Shown one piece after another: positions 7,449-11,436 of a DNA stretch of 11,436 nt (the stretch's first letter is position 1; each line of letters opens with the position of its first letter). This stretch comes from an archaeon (GTDB lineage: Archaea > Nanobdellota > Nanobdellia > Woesearchaeales > JAHJEM01), in NCBI GenBank assembly GCA_020057445.1, contig JAGVFV010000107.1:1-11436 (forward strand), given 5' to 3'. The position numbers were made by a program, and so were the translations under genes. The notes beneath the pieces were generated by a model that searched no databases, had not been told where the DNA came from, and was given only the letters and a program-made list of their open reading frames with translations.

Positions 7449-7988
7449 ATGGTGAAGACAGGATTTTCTGTGCGGGACGGGATGACGAACAGGCCTGTGA
7501 TGACAGCGTGCGACACGACGATACTCGGATGCGCCCTGCTCATGGCAGAGCATAACGTCGGAAGCCTCATTCTCCACGAAAAAAAGAAGATAAAGGGCAT
7601 CGTGACAGAAGAGGACATCGTAAGGAAGGCAGTGCGCCATGGCAAGGACATGAAAAAGACAAAGGTGTCTGAGATCATGGAGAAGAACCTCATCACGATA
7701 GAGCCTGGAAAAGACATCTACGACGCGATCCTCCTCATGAAAGATAATGAGATCCGGCAGCTTCCGGTCATGGAAAAAGACAGGCTCGTCGGCCTCATCA
7801 CCATGAAGGACGTGCTCAAGATCGAGCCCCAGCTCTTCGACATCCTCGCGGATTCCCTGGAGATCCGAGAAGAGCACCTTAAACCTGTCAACGAGCGCAT
7901 ACAGGCCGAAGGCACGTGCGATTCCTGCGGCGAATCCACCTTTGTCCAAAGGAAGAAGAATTCTCTCGTCTGCAAGAACTGCAGCTGA
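7449..7988 (+). CDS. CBS-domain pair protein with C-terminal zinc ribbon (179 aa)
   Basis: Two CBS motifs are visible: residues about 10-65 (PVMTACDTTILGCALLMAE, ending GIVTEEDIVRKAV) and about 73-128 (VSEIMEKNLITIEPGKDI, ending VGLITMKDVLKI). Such pairs form a Bateman module that binds adenosyl ligands such as AMP, ATP or S-adenosylmethionine. Residues 157-178 form a C-x2-C...C-x2-C knuckle (CDSC and CKNC) that probably binds zinc. This architecture is a common archaeal stand-alone sensor or regulator with no catalytic domain; its target is unknown. The ATG at 7449 is preferred to the in-frame TTG at 7431 because the TATA position leaves no room for the latter. It is the last plus-strand gene before the AbiE-like insertion and may once have directly preceded the cis-prenyltransferase gene. 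Cytosolic. Confidence 0.9.
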   Translation: MVKTGFSVRDGMTNRPVMTACDTTILGCALLMAEHNVGSLILHEKKKIKGIVTEEDIVRKAVRHGKDMKKTKVSEIMEKNLITIEPGKDIYDAILLMKDNEIRQLPVMEKDRLVGLITMKDVLKIEPQLFDILADSLEIREEHLKPVNERIQAEGTCDSCGESTFVQRKKNSLVCKNCS

Positions 7989-8029
7989 ATATTATTTGAC
8001 GTCTATCAAGCGTGCTATACAACTTGTGG

Positions 8030-8046
8030 CGTCGACAGCAATATTT
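8030..8046 (+). repeat. 17-bp direct repeat, left copy, beside the AbiE-like pair
   Basis: cgtcgacagcaatattt occurs here and again at 9483-9499, exactly 1453 bases apart, with the toxin-antitoxin pair between. Here the copy lies between two convergent genes and is followed by ttgcgg, not the taaa that completes the TATA box in the right copy, so it looks like a promoter fragment without a promoter. Confidence 0.7.
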
Positions 8047-8074
8047 TGCGGATGAAGCAGATCAACTGCCACAT

Positions 8075-8689
8075 TCAGCCCATTCTGAGCAATAGCTCTT
8101 TCCTCTTGAGCGTGAATTCCCTCAGGTTCATATCCAGGTATTGGACGTCTTTGAATGCTGCAATGATATGCCTGAGCCTCTTCCTATATCGCGTGAGGGA
8201 ATATGCCGTGAGGAGCTCATCATATTTCTTGAAGTCGATAGGCGAAAACATGAGAAGCGCCATGATGTCCACCCTGTCCTTGTCCCCTTTTATGCTCTGT
8301 TCCCTATCCTCTTCTGCTCCTTGCTTCAGGACAAGGAGGGCTTCAGGAATAATGACATCTATCCCTTCGATTGATGAAGTGAATCTTTTCACGTCTTCGA
8401 CAGGGATAGCGAGCTTTGAATAATAGGGGACATAGATATCGACATCTATCTCTTCAAAGCTGATCTCGTACTTTTTCAGGTTGTCATTCTTCTTCAATGT
8501 GAAGTTCTCTTTAAGATAGTCCAGGTCCCTGATGTCCGGAAGTATGATGTCCACATCTTTGCTTTTGTGCAGGTGCGTCCAGAGGTAGGCCGCCCATCCG
8601 CCGATGAGGATGAACTTGAATGGCTTTTTTTTCAGGTCGATGAGGATGTTCCAGCTCTTTTCAGTCAGTGTCTCATGCCAGAATTCCAT
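8075..8689 (-). CDS. AbiEii-like nucleotidyltransferase, putative toxin of a type IV toxin-antitoxin pair (204 aa)
   Basis: Residues 26-50 read FILIGGWAAYLWTHLHKSKDVDIIL: the GG (30-31) and DVD (45-47) match the AbiEii/DUF1814-type nucleotidyltransferase signature, with a further acidic strand EEIDVDIYV (79-87). Further on, LLVLKQG (118-124) and KDRVDIMALL (137-146) fit the family's Lys and K-x-R/D-x-x-D motifs. AbiEii toxins transfer nucleotides and block growth, and act in abortive phage defence. The ATG at 8689 is preferred: it overlaps the upstream antitoxin stop by 17 bp, whereas starts further upstream would overlap by up to 86 bp and add residues unlike the family. It runs convergent to the CBS gene. 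The DNA is AT-rich (38% G+C in 8401-8520 by count). Activity is not shown by the sequence. Confidence 0.8.
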   Translation of the reverse strand: MEFWHETLTEKSWNILIDLKKKPFKFILIGGWAAYLWTHLHKSKDVDIILPDIRDLDYLKENFTLKKNDNLKKYEISFEEIDVDIYVPYYSKLAIPVEDVKRFTSSIEGIDVIIPEALLVLKQGAEEDREQSIKGDKDRVDIMALLMFSPIDFKKYDELLTAYSLTRYRKRLRHIIAAFKDVQYLDMNLREFTLKRKELLLRMG

Positions 8690-9260
8690 CGATCCGCCTC
8701 TCCAATGCAAGAAGATACTCTTTTGCATACCATTGCTTGAGATTCCACAAGTCGACAAAAAGCTGCGCTTGGGTCACCTTGTTCCCATACCTGCCCATTG
8801 CCTCATCTTTCTTGAGGACAATGATATTGGACGGCCCCGCACGTGGAGGGAACCTTCTCCTTATCTCATTTCCGTCCGCATACACATAGACCTCGGAATA
8901 ATCCGCAGGGACATCCTTATATGTGAACTTGTAGGCGGAGAATGCGGCAAATATTGCCCGTGAAGGAATCTCCGACTCTATCTTTTTCACCGATCCATCG
9001 CTTCGCGTCTGATAGATGATGTCCTTGTCTATGTTCCTCAAGGATGCCCAATAATAGAGCACTTTCTTCACGTCCTTGACCACCAAACCGCGCTGCAATA
9101 CCCCTATGGCATTCATCCTTCTGAGAGGTTCGAGAGCCAAATTCACCGTACTTAGGGAAAGGTGGAGATCTCTTGCCAAAGCGGCCTGGGTCATCACCCC
9201 TGTTTTTTTCTCCAGGCGCGAAAACAGGAGTTGCCTATACACAAGCTCGATCTTTTTCAT
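8673..9260 (-). CDS. AbiEi-like winged-helix protein, putative antitoxin and autorepressor (195 aa)
   Basis: Residues about 20-75 form a winged helix-turn-helix: TQAALARDLHLSLSTVNLALEPLRRMNAI, then a wing around GVLQRGLVV. The remainder is an alpha/beta domain with YVYADGNEIRRRFP and a C-terminal helix TQAQLFVDLWNLKQWYAKEYLLALE, resembling the C-terminal portion of AbiEi-type antitoxins, where a (Q)L-x-x-DL motif is typical. In the family the antitoxin binds inverted repeats in its own promoter and counteracts the nucleotidyltransferase encoded next to it without direct binding. Gene order (regulator first, toxin second, overlapping ends) matches AbiE operons. The start at 9260 lies about 27 bases after a TATA box, giving a leaderless mRNA. 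It could alternatively be a generic archaeal regulator paired with a nucleotidyltransferase. Confidence 0.75.
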   Translation of the reverse strand: MKKIELVYRQLLFSRLEKKTGVMTQAALARDLHLSLSTVNLALEPLRRMNAIGVLQRGLVVKDVKKVLYYWASLRNIDKDIIYQTRSDGSVKKIESEIPSRAIFAAFSAYKFTYKDVPADYSEVYVYADGNEIRRRFPPRAGPSNIIVLKKDEAMGRYGNKVTQAQLFVDLWNLKQWYAKEYLLALERRIDGILA

Positions 9261-9279
9261 ATTTCTATAATGGAATAAT

Positions 9280-9294
9280 CTTATTTATATATCT
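9280..9294 (-). promoter_or_regulatory. TATA box of the AbiE-like operon
   Basis: On the minus strand this reads agatatataaataag, centred about 27 bases before the ATG at 9260, which predicts leaderless transcription. The remaining AT-rich 9295-9482 stretch shows no convincing gene or strong inverted repeat; a weaker plus-strand TATA-like catttaaaaat sits near 9310. Confidence 0.6.
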
Positions 9295-9482
9295 TTCGAT
9301 TTTTCATGAAACATTTAAAAATAAGTGGTAAAATAATAAAAATTAACAGAACAAATGCAAATGATATAGTGCAGAGTTCTTATGGAGATTAAGTTGTCAC
9401 CGTATTACACTCTTTCGTTTTTGTTGCCTCTTTTAGACAGTAAACTGACTTTCCCTAAATGTATGACTTTTTACACGCAGCC

Positions 9483-9499
9483 CGTCGACAGCAATATTT
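9483..9499 (+). repeat. 17-bp direct repeat, right copy, overlapping the cis-prenyltransferase promoter
   Basis: Identical to 8030-8046. The last nine bases (gcaatattt) are part of the promoter motif also seen at 4084, so only the first eight (cgtcgaca) are specific beyond it. The copies diverge immediately on both sides. Confidence 0.7.
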
Positions 9500-9504
9500 A
9501 TAAA
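9491..9504 (+). promoter_or_regulatory. TATA box of the cis-prenyltransferase gene
   Basis: gcaatatttataaa, the same 14-mer as at 4084-4097. The predicted start site near 9525 leaves a leader of about 3 nt before the ATG at 9528. Confidence 0.65.
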
Positions 9505-9527
9505 TCTCCCCCTTCATTCCGAAGCGC

Positions 9528-10223
9528 ATGGCAGTACCAAAGCACGTCGGCATCATCATGGACGGCAACAGGCGATTTGCCAAACGCCTCATGCTCGAGC
9601 CGTGGAAAGGGCATGAATGGGGAAAGAAGAAGCTTGAAGAGGTGATCGACTACGCGCACGACCTGGGCATCTTGGAACTCACCTTGTTCGCATTCTCCAT
9701 ACAGAACTTCAAACGACCAAAAAAGGAATTCGACTTCCTCATGAAGCTCTTCAAGGAAGCATGCAACGACCTCCTGAAAGATGTGCGCATAGAGAAGTAC
9801 AAGATCCGCGTCAGATTCATCGGCAGGATCCAGATGTTCCCGGACGAGCTTGCAGACCTCATGCGGCAAGTCATGGACAAGACCCAAGGAAATGACAAGT
9901 TCTTCCTCAACCTTGCGATGGCATACGGCGGGCGCGAAGAGATAGTCGACGCCATCAAGAAGATCAGCAGGAACATAAAGGAAGGAAAGCTCGATCCGGA
10001 GAAGATAGATGAGGAGACCATCGCAAACAACCTCTACATCAAGAGCCAGCCAGACCTCATCATCAGGACGGGCGAGGAGAAGAGGATTTCCAACTTCCTC
10101 CTCTGGCAAGGCAACTACGCAGAACTCATCTTCTTAGACAAGCACTGGCCTGAATTTACGAAAAAAGACTTCGAGAAGTGCATCAAGGAGTACGATCGAC
10201 GAGAGAGACGGTTCGGGAAATAG
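9528..10223 (+). CDS. uppS: Cis-prenyltransferase (UppS/DHDDS family), polyprenyl diphosphate synthase (231 aa)
   Basis: All five family regions are visible: HVGIIMDGNRR with the catalytic Asp12, WKGHEWG (His29), LTLFAFSIQNFKRP (family S-T-E-N-W-x-R-P, here S-I-Q-N-F-K-R-P), NLAMAYGGREEIVDA, and PDLIIRTGEEKRISNFLLWQ...NYAELIFLDKHWPEF, which holds the allylic-diphosphate Arg pair and the Mg-binding Glu. The enzyme condenses isopentenyl diphosphate in cis onto an allylic primer, yielding long polyprenyl diphosphates; in archaea these become the dolichyl-type lipid carriers for N-glycosylation. Length is normal for the family. RTGEE replaces the common RTSGE, and the Glu of S-T-E-N is Gln; both may be lineage variation. 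It is cytosolic and probably membrane-peripheral. The gene is monocistronic, with a very short leader. It is more GC-rich than the AbiE-like insertion upstream. Confidence 0.95.
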   Translation: MAVPKHVGIIMDGNRRFAKRLMLEPWKGHEWGKKKLEEVIDYAHDLGILELTLFAFSIQNFKRPKKEFDFLMKLFKEACNDLLKDVRIEKYKIRVRFIGRIQMFPDELADLMRQVMDKTQGNDKFFLNLAMAYGGREEIVDAIKKISRNIKEGKLDPEKIDEETIANNLYIKSQPDLIIRTGEEKRISNFLLWQGNYAELIFLDKHWPEFTKKDFEKCIKEYDRRERRFGK

Positions 10224-10268
10224 GATGAAGGACTGTCTCTACATAGCGCAAACAATTGTCGCGATCAA

Positions 10269-10448
10269 TCACTTCTTCTCTTCCTTTACCTCGACGAGCA
10301 ATTGCTCTGCGACCTCAAGATTCCTTTTCGCTATCCTCACATCGTTAAGGCATTTCGATCGGTTCTTCCTATGCCAACGCGCCCAGCCGACATTACTTGC
10401 CGCGCTTCTTAACGCTTTTGCCAACTCTTTTTCTGGATCGTTTCCCAT
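10269..10448 (-). CDS. Small basic helical protein overlapping the end of the AMMECR1 gene (59 aa)
   Basis: I do not recognise the family. The ORF begins inside the last 56 bases of the AMMECR1 gene in another frame and runs 124 bases beyond it. The start ATG at 10448 is preceded by gaggtg with a 7-base spacing, a good archaeal Shine-Dalgarno, so translational coupling is likely. The protein is strongly helical and amphipathic: MGNDPEKELAKALRSAA at the N-terminus, two Trp in GWARWHRKNR, then VRIAKRNLEVAEQLLVEV and a lysine-rich tail. It has no membrane segment. It could be a small nucleic-acid- or partner-binding protein (inference). It converges on the cis-prenyltransferase gene, ending 45 bases from that gene's stop. 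Confidence 0.55.
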   Translation of the reverse strand: MGNDPEKELAKALRSAASNVGWARWHRKNRSKCLNDVRIAKRNLEVAEQLLVEVKEEKK

Positions 10449-10992
10449 CGTTGAACACCTCTGCATGGAATGTGAAAATCCTGTTCGACAGGTTCTGCCA
10501 GGCGCTCTTCTCCATCCCTGCCTTCTGGCAGACGCACTCCAGGAATGCCTCAGGAGTGAACTTGTATTCTGTCGCCACCTGCGGCAATAAGAGTCCTGAG
10601 CCGAACATGCCCTTGATGATGAGCCCGTCACTGCCGATCCTGACCTTGCCAAGATATTCCCTTGCAGTCTTGACCTTCAGTTCCTCAGGGACTGAAAGGA
10701 CAGAGATTTCCAGGGTAATTTCATCAAGTTCCTGTTGCGTAAGCGGTGAGAAGCGGGGATCGCCAAACGCAGCCTCTCTTGCGGCGAGGAGCACTGCCTT
10801 GTACAAAGGATAGAGAGGATAGGGAAATCCGATGCAGCCGCGAAGATCGCCATGCTTGTGCAGTGTGACAAAGACGCCCTGCTTCTCTGAAAGGTGAGCG
10901 ACCTTTGCAGTATCAGGTTCAGTATCTGAAAAATAAGAGGCTATGCTCTCACGGGCAAGCTTGAGCAACGCTTTCTTATCCTTATCTTCCAT
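10393..10992 (-). CDS. AMMECR1 family protein (199 aa)
   Basis: The invariant AMMECR1 motif LRGCIG is at residues 50-55, followed by family blocks AAREAAFGDPRFSPLTQQEL, EISVLSVPEEL, GSDGLIIKGMFGSGLLLPQVATEY and FLECVCQKAGMEKSAW. Length is normal for the archaeal family (about 190-210), plus a short basic tail (KRSRKRVGKSVKKRGK) that may bind nucleic acid. In many prokaryotes AMMECR1 is one part of the AmmeMemoRadiSam set, with a Memo protein and a radical SAM enzyme. Neither is visible here, so it stands alone or its partners are elsewhere. The biochemical role is not established; the conserved Cys suggests a catalytic or modified site. Transcription is probably leaderless from the TATA box at 11015-11024. 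The start at 10992 agrees with that spacing. Confidence 0.93.
   Translation of the reverse strand: MEDKDKKALLKLARESIASYFSDTEPDTAKVAHLSEKQGVFVTLHKHGDLRGCIGFPYPLYPLYKAVLLAAREAAFGDPRFSPLTQQELDEITLEISVLSVPEELKVKTAREYLGKVRIGSDGLIIKGMFGSGLLLPQVATEYKFTPEAFLECVCQKAGMEKSAWQNLSNRIFTFHAEVFNDGKRSRKRVGKSVKKRGK
10456..10461 (-). promoter_or_regulatory. Internal Shine-Dalgarno for the 59-aa gene
   Basis: On the minus strand gaggtg lies 7 bases before ATG 10448, within AMMECR1 codons for Ala-Glu-Val. It decides the start of the small overlapping gene. Confidence 0.5.
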
Positions 10993-11014
10993 GCACTAAT
11001 TCCAAGCAATGGTT

Positions 11015-11024
11015 GTTTATATGC
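11015..11024 (-). promoter_or_regulatory. TATA box of the AMMECR1 gene, possibly bidirectional
   Basis: Minus strand gcatataaac is centred about 27 bases before ATG 10992. Read on the plus strand it is gtttatatgc, also TATA-like, which would place a plus-strand start near 11046, just before the hairpin array at 11059. A shared divergent promoter is possible. Confidence 0.55.
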
Positions 11025-11058
11025 TTTTTGTTGAGGAAGAGATACGAAATATGGTGGA

Positions 11059-11343
11059 CGCCACGATGACGGCGGCAGACGCCCATGCTGCGCATGCGCT
11101 ATCGACACCCCGGAGGTCATTGGAACGTAGTTCCGAGAAATGCCGTGACATTTCTGGAACAAGAAATCCTCTGGGATTTCTTTGTTCCTATGACGCTGGG
11201 AAACTTCGTTTCCCAGCGGGGCATCCCCCGTCGATCTGCGCCGTCGTGGCGTGCGACCCGACGAGGGATGGCTCCCTCGGAGTGTCGGGTAGGGCAAATG
11301 TGCATCAGCACATTTGACCGTCGCACCGCCACCTACGGCGCAG
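11059..11343. other. Dense nested hairpin array with two alternative closing stems (candidate structured ncRNA or folding DNA element)
   Basis: Stems seen: ggaac/gttcc (11122-11126, 11130-11134); agaaatg/catttct (11136-11142, 11149-11155); ggaacaagaaatcc/ggatttctttgttcc with one bulged T (11156-11169, 11174-11188); cgctgggaaac/gtttcccagcg (11194-11204, 11208-11218); gggg/cccc (11218-11221, 11226-11229); cccgac/gtcggg (11257-11262, 11284-11289) around gaggga/tccctc; caaatgtgc/gcacatttg (11295-11303, 11308-11316). gtcat/atgac (11116-11120, 11190-11194) encloses the first three, and atcgac/gtcgat (11101-11106, 11230-11235) encloses all the left hairpins. Segment B (11234-11251) pairs with A (11059-11079; 17 bp, two bulges) or with C (11320-11343; about 20 bp with the 11251-11257 extension), not both. 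A and C are imperfect direct copies. No convincing protein is encoded, and the strand is undecided. Hallmarks of SRP RNA and RNase P RNA were not seen. Confidence 0.75.
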
Positions 11344-11370
11344 TCAAGAATAAAGAATATGCAAAAGGTA

Positions 11371-11380
11371 ATATTTTAAG
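11371..11380 (-). promoter_or_regulatory. Possible TATA box for minus-strand transcription of the hairpin array
   Basis: Minus strand cttaaaatat would place a start near 11349, a few bases before closing segment C. The region is generally AT-rich (11345-11405), so the match is weak evidence; the same stretch could instead be the T-rich terminator of a minus-strand gene ending at 11410. Confidence 0.25.
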
Positions 11381-11409
11381 AATAAAGTTGTTGAGAAAAT
11401 AATCAGTCC

Positions 11410-11436
11410 TTACGCGTTCTTCGCCTGCCGTTTGAA
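11410..11436 (-). CDS. Possible C-terminal end of a minus-strand gene cut by the window edge
   Basis: Read inward from the right edge, the minus strand gives FKRQAKNA followed by a TAA stop at 11410-11412. After the stop the minus strand turns T-rich, as archaeal terminators do. Only eight codons are visible, so neither identity nor reality can be judged. Confidence 0.25.
   Translation of the reverse strand, partial: FKRQAKNA

Noticed and set aside
7404..7949. 181-residue minus-strand ORF opposite the CBS gene
   Set aside because: The plus frame has two clear CBS motifs and a zinc ribbon; the minus frame is its shadow.
8030..8046. Left direct repeat as an active promoter
   Set aside because: The TATA box is incomplete (atatttt followed by gcgg) and no plus-strand gene starts downstream, so it is annotated as a repeat only.
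9382..9645. 87-residue plus-strand ORF upstream of and into the cis-prenyltransferase gene
   Set aside because: It crosses the cis-prenyltransferase promoter and start in a different frame, and its composition (runs of S, T, P) does not look protein-coding.
11059..11343. SRP RNA, RNase P RNA, tRNA or rRNA identity for the hairpin array
   Set aside because: I did not see the SRP helix 8 GGAAG/GGAAGCAGC signature, the RNase P conserved regions, or a T-loop/anticodon arrangement. A covariance-model search would be decisive.
11085..11402. 105-residue plus-strand ORF and a 118-residue minus-strand ORF (10941-11297) across the hairpin region
   Set aside because: Both run through back-to-back hairpins, so their residues mirror stem sequences (for example two related reading patterns from one stem's arms). 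Neither has an adjacent Shine-Dalgarno or well-placed TATA, and the second also overlaps AMMECR1. Best explained as incidental open frames.
1..11436. CRISPR array, insertion sequence or integrase
   Set aside because: No regularly spaced repeats and no transposase or recombinase motifs were found on either strand, so the proposed insertion at 8030-9499 would need an enzyme supplied from elsewhere.

Overview
The window most likely comes from an archaeon, probably a DPANN lineage such as Woesearchaeota. Most well-placed starts have an archaeal TATA box (ATTTATA, TATTTAAA or ATATAAA) centred about 25-27 bases before the ATG or shortly upstream of it. Where a Shine-Dalgarno is visible it reads GGTGATC or GAGGTG. 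The gene families also fit: an archaeal cis-prenyltransferase, a stand-alone AMMECR1, a CBS/zinc-ribbon protein, and a large envelope protein with a type IV pilin-like N-terminus. No rRNA, tRNA, CRISPR array or transposase was recognised. The lineage call is inference; no marker gene settles it.

Layout. Bases 3-3202 hold two overlapping envelope-type genes: a 5'-truncated coiled-coil protein, and a 724-residue protein anchored by a pilin-like segment. Bases 3289-6051 hold an unrecognised helical protein and a 614-residue protein with one intact and two degenerate nucleotidyltransferase modules plus a HEPN-like R-x4-H motif; its upstream region carries two consecutive hairpins. Bases 6168-7400 encode a miniature RHS protein: a signal anchor, one RHS core, and an unrecognised AT-rich C-terminal tip of about 240 residues. 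Bases 7449-7988 encode a CBS-pair/zinc-ribbon protein.

Bases 8075-9260 (minus strand) hold an AbiE-like type IV toxin-antitoxin pair that is more AT-rich than the neighbouring uppS-type gene. A 17-bp direct repeat lies on both sides of the pair, and the right copy overlaps the promoter of the cis-prenyltransferase gene (9528-10223). This suggests that the pair was inserted between the CBS gene and the prenyltransferase promoter. Bases 10269-10992 (minus) hold AMMECR1 and a small overlapping downstream gene with its own Shine-Dalgarno.

Bases 11059-11343 are non-coding and packed almost end to end with hairpins inside nested closing stems. Three related segments (A, B, C) let B pair with either A or C, so two mutually exclusive folds are possible. 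This is the strongest candidate for an undescribed element: a structured RNA or a folding DNA element. The right edge may carry the last codons of a minus-strand gene.

Possible links. The cis-prenyltransferase would make the lipid carrier for glycosylation of surface proteins, and the 724-residue envelope protein has six N-glycosylation sequons near its C-terminus. The RHS tip, the AbiE-like pair and the nucleotidyltransferase/HEPN protein all look like conflict or defence genes, so 4200-9260 reads as an accessory region between housekeeping-type genes.
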